In this document: piece after piece, positions 1 through 8,098 of the stretch
How the letters are laid out: the number at the start of each line of letters is the position of its first letter
Numbering within the stretch: position 1 is the stretch's first letter
Source: Xanthomonas sp. DAR 34887
GTDB lineage: Bacteria; Pseudomonadota; Gammaproteobacteria; Xanthomonadales; Xanthomonadaceae
Direction of reading: 5' to 3'
Assembly: GCF_041245805.1 (NCBI RefSeq)
Contig: NZ_CP162490.1
Location: 3,077,001 to 3,141,000 of the forward strand
DNA length: 64,000 nucleotides
Position numbers and translations under genes: made by a program
The notes under the pieces: model-generated
What the model saw: only the letters and a program-made list of their open reading frames with translations
Told to the model about the DNA's origin: nothing
The model's database searches: none

Positions 1-67
1 TGGCAGAGTGGTTATGCAGCGGACTGCAAATCCGCGTACGCCGGTTCAATTCCGACCCAGGCCTCCA
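1..67 (+). tRNA. tRNA-Cys (GCA), 5' end cut by window edge
   Basis: The anticodon arm GCGGA-CTGCAAA-TCCGC places a GCA anticodon, which reads cysteine codons. The T arm and the 3' acceptor strand follow, ending in an encoded CCA at 65-67. The first seven acceptor bases lie outside the window, so the gene starts at tRNA position 8. The T stem has one C-A mismatch in the pairing I drew, as seen from this strand. Confidence 0.93.
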
Positions 68-78
68 TCTGCACTGCG

Positions 79-117
79 ACGCCCGGTAGATCCACGATCT
101 GCCGGGCGTTTGCGTTT
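79..117 (+). terminator. Rho-independent terminator after tRNA-Cys
   Basis: A 13-bp stem (80-92 with 96-108, one T-G pair) with a three-base loop is followed by a T-rich run. It starts 12 bases after the tRNA CCA end, which fits termination of the tRNA transcript. Confidence 0.75.
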
Positions 118-308
118 GTGCGGCAGCTCCACTGAAGAAGCCGCCGCAACGCGATCGGGTCCGCGGTGCCGGCAACATTCGCGGACTGGAATCTCCACCA
201 CAGCGCCCCGCCCATCGGGGTAGACAAGTGCCTGGACGCGCGCGCGTCGCGGTGTACCTGTCCATTCCCTGCCCTAGCATCGCAGCGACACCACACCGGG
301 AGATCGCC

Positions 309-1556
309 ATGCATCGATGGACACGCTGGAGCGGCGCAGTGATTTGTTTGGCCGCGGCCGGCGCCGCGCAGGCGCAATCCTGCCGGCTGCAGACGCAGAC
401 GCTGGACTTGCCGCTGGTCTCCAAGAACATGCCGAAATACGCCTACCAGGTGCGGGTCCAGGTCGGCACGCCGCCGGCGTCGGCGAATGTCGCCGCCGCC
501 AGTCAGGTCCTGGAAGTGGATACCGGCTCCACCGGCGTGGTCGTGCCGCTGAGCCCGGCAATCCAGCCCGCCTGGGACGCCTCGACCAAGCTCGGCTACA
601 TCTTCTACTCCAGCAACAGCCAGTACCACCCCGGCAAGTACGTGCAGGTGCCGATGCGACTCGGCGTGTCGGCCGACGGCAAGCGCGCCGCGGCGCGCAT
701 CGATTCGATCGAGGTCCTGGCCGCGCAATGCAGCTGCGGCGTCGCCGCGATTGCGAAGGGAACGCCACCGTCCTCGGTGAAGACGCTGAGCCAGGCGCCG
801 GACAGCTGCGCCGCCTACGACAACACCCTGGCACTGGGCAGCGGCGGCAAACAGACGCTGCAGCACTGCACGACCATCGCGCCCGACTTCGGCATGATGG
901 GCGTGGGCTACGACCGCGGCGTGGCGGCGGCGCGCAATCCGTTCCTCAACCTCACCCAGATGCAGGCCGGCAGCATGAGCCCGGGCTACATCGTCAGCGC
1001 ATCCGGCATCACGCTGGGCGTCAGCAAGCAGGCGCTGCAAGGCTTCTCGATGATCCCGCTGCAGCGCGCCGCGGCCAGCACAGGCACCGGCGCCGACTGG
1101 CAGGCGCCGAACGCGTGCGCCAGCTTCCCGGCCAGCGGCAGCGATTACCAGGTCTGCGGCAAACTGCTGCCGGATACCGGCATCAGCTACATGATGCTGA
1201 CCCCGACCAGGCAACCGCCCGTCCCCGACCAGTTGCAGCAGAAGATCAGTACGCCGGCGACCCCTTCAAGCACGGCGTCCGGCCACGCCACCAGCACCAC
1301 GTCGCTGGTGGTGCCGGATGCGACGCAGATGACGCTCGCCATCGGCCCGGCCGGGCATCCGGTCTTCAGCTACGACTTCAAGGTCGGCGGCGCCACGCCG
1401 GCGACGCCGGATAGCGTGCAATGGCGCGGCCCGCTCGACGTACCGCCGGCGCACATCAACAGCGGCCGCCACATACTCGCCGCGGCGGACTACGCCTACG
1501 ACGCCGCCTGCGGACATGCGGGCTTTCGCCCGGTGCCGGCGCCGACCGTTCCCTGA
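309..1556 (+). CDS. Secreted protein with two pepsin-like DTG motifs
   Basis: The 415-residue product begins with a signal peptide (about residues 1-22, ending AAGAAQA before QSC). The mature part has VQVGTPP, then about 25 residues later VDTGSTGVVVPL, and in the second half LLPDTGISYMML. Two DTG triads about 260 residues apart resemble the two-lobed layout of pepsin-family (A1) aspartic peptidases. Bacterial proteins of unknown function such as DUF3443 carry a similar DTGS motif, so catalytic activity is inference. A C-terminal stretch (INSGRHILAAADYAYDA) looks like the closing strand of such folds. ATG 309 is preferred to an upstream in-frame start because it opens the signal peptide and follows a GGGAGA ribosome site. 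The gene is monocistronic and lies next to the tRNA-Cys. Confidence 0.7.
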   Translation: MHRWTRWSGAVICLAAAGAAQAQSCRLQTQTLDLPLVSKNMPKYAYQVRVQVGTPPASANVAAASQVLEVDTGSTGVVVPLSPAIQPAWDASTKLGYIFYSSNSQYHPGKYVQVPMRLGVSADGKRAAARIDSIEVLAAQCSCGVAAIAKGTPPSSVKTLSQAPDSCAAYDNTLALGSGGKQTLQHCTTIAPDFGMMGVGYDRGVAAARNPFLNLTQMQAGSMSPGYIVSASGITLGVSKQALQGFSMIPLQRAAASTGTGADWQAPNACASFPASGSDYQVCGKLLPDTGISYMMLTPTRQPPVPDQLQQKISTPATPSSTASGHATSTTSLVVPDATQMTLAIGPAGHPVFSYDFKVGGATPATPDSVQWRGPLDVPPAHINSGRHILAAADYAYDAACGHAGFRPVPAPTVP

Positions 1557-1963
1557 CCCTCGGACGAGCGGCATGGGCGCAAATGCCACGCTGCCGGCGC
1601 CGTCGCCGCTACGCCTACGTCATCGCGCACGGACGTGCCGGCGTCCAGCGACGTGCGCGGGCGAGTGAACGCATGCAGCGTCCGGTGCAAGGCGCCAGCC
1701 GGAGGCGGAAACACGCGGCAACCGTGGCATGGGAGCACGCAGCCCTGCTCGCCACGCCGCCTGGCGGCGGCATGACGACGCCGTCCGGCCAGCTCTGCGT
1801 CCATCCTGGCGCGCCGGCGGCGATCGCGCCACGCATGGTCGTTCGCGCCGCGTGCGCAGCATCGGCGCCGCAGCATCAAGGTCGGCATAATCGGCTCCGG
1901 CTCTACGCGAGGTATCGACCGGTATCGCCACGCCGCGCAGCGCGGCTCCCGTCGCGACGCCGC
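1557..1963. other. Intergenic, convergent gene ends
   Basis: This 407-base gap separates the plus-strand pepsin-like gene from the end of the minus-strand oxidase operon. I see no credible coding frame, no tRNA and no clear terminator hairpin. Confidence 0.6.
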
Positions 1964-2797
1964 TCATCGCGTCGGTGTCGCCGCCCCGGCGGCGTCTGCC
2001 GGCTCTACCGGTACCTGATAATCGCGCAGCAACCGGGCAATGTCCTCGGTGTGGCGTTGCAGTGCGGCGTCGAGCTCGCGCCGCAACGCCTCATCGCCGC
2101 GACGCACGCCGATCGCGATGGCGAAGCGCATCGGTGCCTGCGCGCCGTCCTGGGCGAACGCCACCGGCGTCACCTGCAGCGCCTGGCCATGGCGCGCGGA
2201 GAAGTAGCCGGCCGTCGGCCCCCACACCACCGCCACGTCGATGCGCCCGGTGGCGACCGCGTCGACGATCTGCGCCTGCGGTGCGTGCTGCGCATAGTCG
2301 CCGTAGACCATGAAACCGCGCAGCTGCGGGGCCAGGCCGCGTTGCGCCAACGCATGCGCCGGCGGCGGATTGGCCCCGTCGTCGCCGACCAGTTGCACGC
2401 CGATGCTGGCATTACGCAGGCGCGGATCGTCGAACCAGGCGACGCCGGCCCAGCGGCTGCCGCGGCGTGCGACGAAGGCGTAGCGCGTGGTGTAGTACGG
2501 CCGAGTGGTGGCCACGGCATCGGACCCGCTTGCGATACCGGGAACGATGTCGCACCGCCCGGCACCGAGCGTATTGCGCAGCGCGCCGCGCCGCTGCGGC
2601 CACCAGGTGTAGCGAAGCTCGGCGCCAAGGTCGCGCGCCAGCAGTTGCATCAGGCGATTCTCCAGGCCGCTCAGGTCCCGGTCGGAAAACGGCAGGTTGT
2701 TGGGATCGGCGCAGACGCGCAACTCGCGCGCCGACAGCGTCGGCAGCGCCAGCAGGCAGGCCAAGCCGAGCGACAGCGCGTGCCGGCGCGCCGTCAC
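1964..2797 (-). CDS. PQQ-dehydrogenase-associated periplasmic binding protein (XoxJ-like)
   Basis: A 277-residue protein with a signal peptide (about 1-23, cleaved after TLSA) followed by ELRVCADPNNLPFSDRD, the usual opening of type-2 periplasmic binding proteins found beside quinoprotein dehydrogenases. Further family-like stretches are DIVPGIASGSDAVATTRPYY and a late AVVWGPTAGYF. Such proteins (XoxJ/MxaJ type) are thought to assist assembly or activation of PQQ alcohol dehydrogenases in the periplasm rather than import a solute. There is no permease or ATPase beside it. The GTG start at 2797 overlaps the ctaG stop by 4 bases, making it the last gene of the PQQ-dehydrogenase/oxidase operon and supporting a role in that module. 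Confidence 0.82.
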   Translation of the reverse strand: MTARRHALSLGLACLLALPTLSARELRVCADPNNLPFSDRDLSGLENRLMQLLARDLGAELRYTWWPQRRGALRNTLGAGRCDIVPGIASGSDAVATTRPYYTTRYAFVARRGSRWAGVAWFDDPRLRNASIGVQLVGDDGANPPPAHALAQRGLAPQLRGFMVYGDYAQHAPQAQIVDAVATGRIDVAVVWGPTAGYFSARHGQALQVTPVAFAQDGAQAPMRFAIAIGVRRGDEALRRELDAALQRHTEDIARLLRDYQVPVEPADAAGAATPTR

Positions 2798-3669
2798 GTC
2801 GGCGCCTGCGCCGCATCGCCGCCGGCCAGCCCGCGCGCCAGCAGCGCGATGCCGGCAGCCGCGTGGACCAGGCCGCCCGGCACCCACATCAGCAGGCCGG
2901 CCAGCTGCTGGTCCTCTGCCGGGCTGAGCCCGAACGCATCCAGCCCCAGCGCGCTGTAGCCGGCATACCAGAGCCCGCGCGAGAACGCCATCAACGCGCC
3001 CAGCGCGCCGCTGACCAGCGAGGTGAAGAACAGGCAGCCGACCGCGACACCGATGCGCCGCGCCCTGCCCTGCAACATCGCCCACCAGAACAGCAGCGCC
3101 GACAGCAGGAAGCACACGTGCTGCACCACATGCCAGCCTCGCTGCGCCAGTGCCAGGTCGAATGCCGGCGGCGCGTGCCACAGCCACAGCACCGCCGCCT
3201 GCACCACGGTGGCCAGCAGCGGCGCGGTGGCCGCGCGCCACAACACCAAGAGCGTGCGCCGCTGCCCGCAGCGCGCCAGCCAGCGCCGCGCGGGCCGCGG
3301 GAACGCCCACAGCCACACGCCCAGCGGGCGCGACAGCACCAGCAGCGGCGCCGCCGCCAGCATCAGCACCTCGTGTTCGAGCATGTGCGCGGCGAACGAG
3401 CGCTCGCCGGCCGCATGCAGCGGCGTCACCAGCGCGGCCGCCAACAGCAGCCAACCGCTGGCGAACGCCCAGGCACGGCGCCGCGCTGCCGCGCTGCGCA
3501 GGCTGCGCCGCGATAGCCGCCAATGGCCGATCGCGTACAGCGACAGGCTCAGCGACAACGGCAGCACGATCCACGGATCGAACGTCCATGGCAGCGTGTC
3601 GGCCCCTGGCGGCGCATGCGCCTGCGCCGCGAACGCGAATGCCGTGCCGGCCGCAGCGGCGATGCGCAT
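2794..3669 (-). CDS. ctaG: Cytochrome c oxidase assembly factor, caa3 CtaG type
   Basis: A 291-residue integral membrane protein with about seven hydrophobic segments. It matches the caa3-type CtaG family, which helps build the CuB centre of haem-copper oxidases and is unrelated to the Cox11 protein also called CtaG. Visible family features include AAHMLEHEVLMLAAAPLLVL, with the paired histidines, and LWLWHAPPAFD. The N terminus ends its first hydrophobic stretch near residue 16 and continues HAPPGADTLPWTFDPW. It follows the small membrane gene by 23 bases and overlaps the next gene by 4. Its position inside an oxidase operon supports dedicated assembly of the caa3 enzyme encoded here. Confidence 0.85.
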   Translation of the reverse strand: MRIAAAAGTAFAFAAQAHAPPGADTLPWTFDPWIVLPLSLSLSLYAIGHWRLSRRSLRSAAARRRAWAFASGWLLLAAALVTPLHAAGERSFAAHMLEHEVLMLAAAPLLVLSRPLGVWLWAFPRPARRWLARCGQRRTLLVLWRAATAPLLATVVQAAVLWLWHAPPAFDLALAQRGWHVVQHVCFLLSALLFWWAMLQGRARRIGVAVGCLFFTSLVSGALGALMAFSRGLWYAGYSALGLDAFGLSPAEDQQLAGLLMWVPGGLVHAAAGIALLARGLAGGDAAQAPT

Positions 3670-3692
3670 GATGCGCGTCGGGCACGCAGCGC

Positions 3693-4055
3693 TCACGGAC
3701 ACGACGGTACCAGCCAGGTCGCCAGCGTCTGCCACAGCACCGCCACCGCCAGCAGTGCCGCAACCATCCAGCCCAGGTGCACGATGAAACGCCGGTTCGA
3801 CGCGATCGGCGAGGCGGCGGCATCGTCTCCGGCCGCGTAGTGCGGCAGCGAGCGCCACGAGACCCAGCAACCGGCGGCCATCAACGCCAGCACCGCGAGC
3901 GCCAGCGCCGCGCCTAGCGGGCCGGAGCCCCACTCGCAGCGGAAGCGCAGCAGGTCCGACAGCACCTGGTGATGCAGCGCTTCGCCGGCCATGGCCGCCA
4001 GCAACGCGGCCCATGGCGCGATTCGGCTGCGCGGGCGTGGCGCGTTCACAGCCAT
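3693..4055 (-). CDS. Small membrane protein of the oxidase operon
   Basis: A 120-residue protein with about three hydrophobic segments (near 14-30, 48-68 and 92-112) and an ATG start 10 bases inside the end of coxC. Its place between coxC and ctaG suggests an accessory subunit, comparable in position to subunit IV of other oxidases. I do not recognise a diagnostic motif. The middle contains LRFRCEWGSGPLG, and the protein ends WLVPSCP. Function beyond an association with the caa3 oxidase is not supported. Confidence 0.7.
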   Translation of the reverse strand: MAVNAPRPRSRIAPWAALLAAMAGEALHHQVLSDLLRFRCEWGSGPLGAALALAVLALMAAGCWVSWRSLPHYAAGDDAAASPIASNRRFIVHLGWMVAALLAVAVLWQTLATWLVPSCP

Positions 4056-4654
4056 CGCGGCGTCCAGTAGATGACCAGGTACAGGCCCGCTCCGCTCCAC
4101 ACGATGAAATGCCAGTACAGCGCGTTGTCGGCAACGTCGGCATAGCGGCGGCCGTCCATGTGCTTGCACCAGCTCAGGGCCGCCAGCACCATGCTGTCGA
4201 ACACGTCGGTGATGGCGTGGAAGGTGTGCAGGACCAGCAACGCCCAGACGATGGAGCCGTAGGCGTTGCGGTCCCAGCGCACGTTCAGCGCATGCAGTTC
4301 GAAACCGCGCAGCGCCAGCATCAGCAGGCCGAGCAGCACCATCAGCACCAAGCCCCAACGCACCGCGTGCAGCCGCTGCGCTTTAGCCATGCGCCCGACC
4401 AGGTAATTGGGCACTTCGCTGCACAGGCCGGTCAGCACGAAGGCGGTGGCCCAGCCCAGCGGTGGCGGCGACGCGTCAGGCGGCCAGCGCACCTCGTTGT
4501 GCAGCAGGTAGTAGTAAGCGCCGATCGCGAGCACGAAGCCCATGCCTTCGATCAGGACGAAGCCGATGACGCCCCACCAACCGACGCTGGTCGGCCCGAA
4601 CGCGTAGTCCGGCAGCCCCGCGACATCGCCGATCGGGCGCAGCGCGCGGCTCAC
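4046..4654 (-). CDS. ctaE: Cytochrome c oxidase subunit III
   Basis: A 202-residue membrane protein with about five transmembrane segments, the short form of subunit III that lacks the first two helices. Typical features are GWWGVIGFVLIEGMGFVLA near the start, with the conserved glutamate in a helix, then LLVLHTFHAITDVFDS and the C-terminal NALYWHFIVWSGAGLYLVIY. Subunit III stabilises the proton pathway of subunit I. The GTG start at 4654 overlaps the coxA stop by 4 bases. An ATG start is absent nearby, so the GTG is well supported. It lies directly downstream of subunits II and I, the standard order. Confidence 0.9.
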   Translation of the reverse strand: MSRALRPIGDVAGLPDYAFGPTSVGWWGVIGFVLIEGMGFVLAIGAYYYLLHNEVRWPPDASPPPLGWATAFVLTGLCSEVPNYLVGRMAKAQRLHAVRWGLVLMVLLGLLMLALRGFELHALNVRWDRNAYGSIVWALLVLHTFHAITDVFDSMVLAALSWCKHMDGRRYADVADNALYWHFIVWSGAGLYLVIYWTPRWL

Positions 4655-6543
4655 GCATCGCCTCCCAGGCTGGGCTCGGAGCGCTTGGGCCAGAACCAGG
4701 CGGTCATCGCCACCGCCACCGGAATCGCGCCCCACACCACGCCCCATTGGTCGAAGATCGACCACACGAACACCAGGGTCAGCGCCAGCGCGGACCACAG
4801 CGGCCATGGGGTCGGATCGGGCATCGCCCAGCGGTTCGCCGGCACGGCGTCCACCGGCGTGGTCAGCAGCACTTCGCGGCGATCGCTGCGCACGCCGCTG
4901 AGCACCGGCAGGTCCGCGCTCGGCGTGCCTGCGGCATCGGCCCACAGCGGATGCCGGCTGGACACGGCCGGCACCGCGGCGAAGTTGTACGCCGGCGGCG
5001 GGCTGGCGGTGGCCCAGCTCAGGTCCGGCGCCTGCCATGGATCGTCCGGCGCCGCTTCGCCGCGGCGCAGCGCACGCGCGATGTTGACCAGCATCAGCAC
5101 GAAGCTCAGCGCGATCACGTATGCGCCGATGCTGGACATCAGGTTGTACGCGTCCCAGCCCAGTCCGCGCGGATAGGTGTAGACCCGCCGCGGCATGCCG
5201 AGCAGGCCGAGGTAGTGCATCGGAAAGAACGTCAGGTTGAAGCCGGCGAACAGCAGCCAGAACTGCCAGCGGCCCAGGCGCTCGCTCAGCAGCCGCCCGG
5301 CGATCTTCGGGAACCAGAAGTACACCGCGCCCAGCAGCGGGAACAGGGCGCCGCCGATCAGCACGTAGTGGAAGTGCGCGACCACGAAATAGGTATCGTG
5401 CACCTGCAGGTCCAGCGGCACCGAGGCCAGCATCACCCCGCTCAGCCCGCCGAGCACGAACAGCGCGAAGAAGCCCAGCACGAACAGCAACGGCACCGCC
5501 AGCCGCGGCCGGCCGGTGGCCAGGGTCGCGATCCAGCAGAAGATCTGGATGCCGCTGGGCACCGCGATCAGCATGCTGGCGGCGGTGTAGAAGCTGTTTC
5601 CCAGCGGCGGCAGGCCGGCGGCGAACATGTGGTGCACCCACAGCCCGAAGGCCAGGAAGCCGGTCGCCACCAGCGCCAGCACCATCGGCGTGTAACCGAA
5701 GATCGGCCGCCGCGCGAACGTCTCGACGATGCTGGAGATCATCCCCAGCGCCGGCATGAAGATGATGTAGACCTCCGGGTGGCCGAAGAACCAGAACAGG
5801 TGCTGCCACAGCAGCGGGTCGCCGCCCTCGGCGGCGTTGTAGAACTGGGTGCCGACCAGACGGTCGGTGATCAGGAAGGTGCTGGCCAGCATCACCGAGG
5901 GCATCGCGAAGATCACCATCAGGCTGGTCACCAGCATCGACCAGACGAACAGCGGCATCCGCGCCAGGGTCATGCCCGGCGCGCGCTGGGTCATGATCGT
6001 GGCCACCAGTTCCACCGCCACGCACAGCCCGGCGACTTCGGTGAAGGTGATCATCTGCGCCCAGAAGTCGGTGCGCTTGCCCGGCGAGAAATCCGACGAC
6101 GCCAGCGGCACGTAGCCGGTCCAGCCCGCTTCCGGGCCGACGTCGAACACGAACGCGGCGAAGATCATGATTCCGCCGAACAGGTAGACCCAGTAGCTGA
6201 AGGCGTTGAGCCGCGGGAAGGCGATGTTGCGCGTGCCCAGCATCAGCGGCACCACGTACACCGCCACCGCTTCCATGATCGGCACCGCGAACAGGAACAT
6301 CATCGCCGAGCCGTGCAGCGAGAACATCTGGTTGTAGCGGTCCGGACCGATCAGGCGCAGCTCGGGATACGCCAGTTGCGCACGCATCAACAGCGCCAGC
6401 ACGCCGGCCAGCAGGAAGAACACGAAGGCGGTGGCGATGTAGCGGCGCGCCACGCGCTTGTGGTCGACCGTGCTCAGCCAGCCGACCAGCCCCGGGCGGT
6501 CGGCCCAGCTGCGCTGCAACTGCTCGTGCTGGGCGGCGTTCAT
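4651..6543 (-). CDS. ctaD: Cytochrome c oxidase subunit I (caa3 type)
   Basis: This 630-residue protein carries the haem a, haem a3 and CuB sites. Visible ligands include NQMFSLHGSAMMFLF (low-spin haem histidine), FWFFGHPEVYI (CuB histidine and the D-channel glutamate), LWVHHMFAAG (CuB His-His) and VHDTYFVVAHFHYVL (the two haem histidines near the end of the core). The glutamate in HPEVY marks a type A oxidase with a D channel. About 110 residues after the core form a proline-rich linker and a final hydrophobic hairpin, longer than minimal subunit I. It starts 4 bases inside the coxB end. The enzyme reduces oxygen with electrons from cytochrome c and pumps protons across the inner membrane. 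Confidence 0.95.
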   Translation of the reverse strand: MNAAQHEQLQRSWADRPGLVGWLSTVDHKRVARRYIATAFVFFLLAGVLALLMRAQLAYPELRLIGPDRYNQMFSLHGSAMMFLFAVPIMEAVAVYVVPLMLGTRNIAFPRLNAFSYWVYLFGGIMIFAAFVFDVGPEAGWTGYVPLASSDFSPGKRTDFWAQMITFTEVAGLCVAVELVATIMTQRAPGMTLARMPLFVWSMLVTSLMVIFAMPSVMLASTFLITDRLVGTQFYNAAEGGDPLLWQHLFWFFGHPEVYIIFMPALGMISSIVETFARRPIFGYTPMVLALVATGFLAFGLWVHHMFAAGLPPLGNSFYTAASMLIAVPSGIQIFCWIATLATGRPRLAVPLLFVLGFFALFVLGGLSGVMLASVPLDLQVHDTYFVVAHFHYVLIGGALFPLLGAVYFWFPKIAGRLLSERLGRWQFWLLFAGFNLTFFPMHYLGLLGMPRRVYTYPRGLGWDAYNLMSSIGAYVIALSFVLMLVNIARALRRGEAAPDDPWQAPDLSWATASPPPAYNFAAVPAVSSRHPLWADAAGTPSADLPVLSGVRSDRREVLLTTPVDAVPANRWAMPDPTPWPLWSALALTLVFVWSIFDQWGVVWGAIPVAVAMTAWFWPKRSEPSLGGDA

Positions 6544-7538
6544 TGCAACCCCATCAGGTAGTCGAGCAGCAGCTCGCGGTCGCGCGGGTCCAGCGGCACT
6601 TGCGGCATCTGGTTGCCGGGCTTGGCGTGCTGCGGATCGGCCAGCCAGTCGCGCAGCGCCTCGCGCCGCATCGGCAGCGCGCCGGCGCCGAGCGTGCGGC
6701 GGCTGGCCAGATGAGTCAGGTCCGGGCCGAGCCGGCTCGCGGCGGTGGTGCCGCGCACGGCATGGCAGGACGCGCACGCGCTGCCCAGGAACAGCTGGGC
6801 GCCGCGCTGCGCGGATCCCGCGTGCGGCGCAGGCGCCGGCGCCAGCTGCCGCGCGCGCCAGGCGGCGAAGCCGGCCGCGTCCAGCACTTCCACGTCCAGC
6901 GCCATCTGCGCGTGCTGCAGGCCGCAGAATTCGGCGCATTGGCCACGGTAGCGCCCGGCCCGGCGCGGAGTGATCCATACCGCGTTGCTGTAGCCCGGAA
7001 TCAGGTCTTCCTTGCCGCTCAGCGCGGGCACCCAGAAGCTGTGGATCACGTCGCCCGAACGCAGTTCGATGTGCGCGGTGCGATCGCGCGGCAGGCGCAG
7101 TTCGTTGGCGGTGCTGAACTGCTGATCCGGCTGCGGCGACAGATACTCGACCTGCCACCACCACTGCTTGGCGGTGACGCGGATCTCTAGGTCGGCGTGG
7201 CCACCGTGCAGGCGCCGGTCGGCAAGGAAGCTGGCCGCGACGAACCAGCTGAGCAGGCCCACCACCAGCACCACCCAGGCCGCCAGCGCCCGCGCCAGCA
7301 GCGGATCGTGCGTACGCCCCTCCCGTTGCGCGGCGCGGCGCCGGCGCCAGATCGCCCATGCCAACGCTGCGATCACCGCTACGTAGATGGCACTGCAGAC
7401 CCACAGCATCAGCGTCCACACCTGGTCGATCGCGCGCGACTGGTCGGCCGCCGCCTGCAGCGAGGACTGCACGCCGTTGCCGGCGCAGCCGGCCAGCAAC
7501 GCCACGAGCGGCAGCAGGCGGACGGCGCGGGCGGTCAT
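6540..7538 (-). CDS. ctaC: Cytochrome c oxidase subunit II with C-terminal cytochrome c
   Basis: The 332-residue product begins as a lipoprotein (LLPLVALLAGC, lipobox cysteine about 18), has two membrane helices (about 42-65 and 85-107), then a cupredoxin domain. CuA ligands are visible in GDVIHSFWVP and GQCAEFCGLQHAQM. After a short linker comes a cytochrome c domain with the haem-binding CASCH and a later methionine region (NQMPQVPL). Fusion of a c-type haem to subunit II defines caa3 oxidases, which accept electrons from soluble or membrane cytochrome c. The start overlaps the upstream cytochrome gene by 4 bases, so the oxidase is translationally linked to the alcohol dehydrogenase unit. 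Confidence 0.94.
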   Translation of the reverse strand: MTARAVRLLPLVALLAGCAGNGVQSSLQAAADQSRAIDQVWTLMLWVCSAIYVAVIAALAWAIWRRRRAAQREGRTHDPLLARALAAWVVLVVGLLSWFVAASFLADRRLHGGHADLEIRVTAKQWWWQVEYLSPQPDQQFSTANELRLPRDRTAHIELRSGDVIHSFWVPALSGKEDLIPGYSNAVWITPRRAGRYRGQCAEFCGLQHAQMALDVEVLDAAGFAAWRARQLAPAPAPHAGSAQRGAQLFLGSACASCHAVRGTTAASRLGPDLTHLASRRTLGAGALPMRREALRDWLADPQHAKPGNQMPQVPLDPRDRELLLDYLMGLQ

Positions 7539-8098
7539 TGCGGCGGCGGTTGCTGCGCGGAGGCGTCGCCCGGCTGCGTGGGCTGCGCCGGCAGTTGGGT
7601 CAGCGGCGGCGTCGCGCTCAGCGCATCGCGCCGGCTCGGCGCTGCGGCCTTGGAGACGTTGCCGGCCAGCGCGCTGACATAGGCGGCCAGTTGCCAGGCC
7701 TGCTCGTCGGTCAGCTTACCGCGCCACGCCGGCATGCCGTTCGGGCGGCCATCGACGATGCTGGCGTGGATCTGCTCGATACTGCCGCCGTAGCGCCACT
7801 GCGCATCCATCAACGCCGGACCGATCGCGCCGCCGCCGGCGCCATGGCAGCCGTTGCAGTTGTAGCTGCGGAACAGCCGGCCGCCCTGGCCGATATGGAA
7901 GGCGTTGTCCTGGTAATGGCGGCCGAGCGCGGTCGGCGCCGGCGCAAGCGGCGCACCGCCGGGCTGGAAACTGGTCAGCGCCGGCTGCGGGTTGCTGCCG
8001 GCCGGAGTGCTGTGATACTCGCGCCGCTCGCGCTCGCAACCGCTCGCGCCGGCGAGCAGTGCCGCCAGCACCACGCTAGCGAGGCAACGCGAACACAT
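7535..8098 (-). CDS. Cytochrome c lipoprotein, electron carrier of the PQQ dehydrogenase
   Basis: A 187-residue protein with a short lipoprotein signal (VVLAALLAGASGC) and one cytochrome c domain. The haem site is YNCNGCHGAGGGAIGP, and a distal methionine appears in PNGMPAWRGKLTDEQ, the usual arrangement of class I cytochromes next to alcohol dehydrogenases. The tail is rich in Pro, Gln and Ala. ATG 8098 is chosen because a GGGGG stretch lies just upstream; an earlier ATG at 8116 has no ribosome site. It overlaps the dehydrogenase end by 23 bases and the coxB start by 4. By position it should pass electrons from PQQ to the caa3 oxidase. Confidence 0.88.
   Translation of the reverse strand: MCSRCLASVVLAALLAGASGCERERREYHSTPAGSNPQPALTSFQPGGAPLAPAPTALGRHYQDNAFHIGQGGRLFRSYNCNGCHGAGGGAIGPALMDAQWRYGGSIEQIHASIVDGRPNGMPAWRGKLTDEQAWQLAAYVSALAGNVSKAAAPSRRDALSATPPLTQLPAQPTQPGDASAQQPPPQ

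Noticed and set aside
1421..2959. 512-residue plus-strand open frame
   Set aside because: Its sequence is arginine-rich and unlike any family, and it is antisense to the XoxJ-like gene. It is a high-GC shadow frame.
4747..6561. 604-residue plus-strand open frame opposite coxA
   Set aside because: It is a His/Gln/Arg-rich antisense shadow of the cytochrome oxidase subunit I gene, whose motifs are unambiguous.
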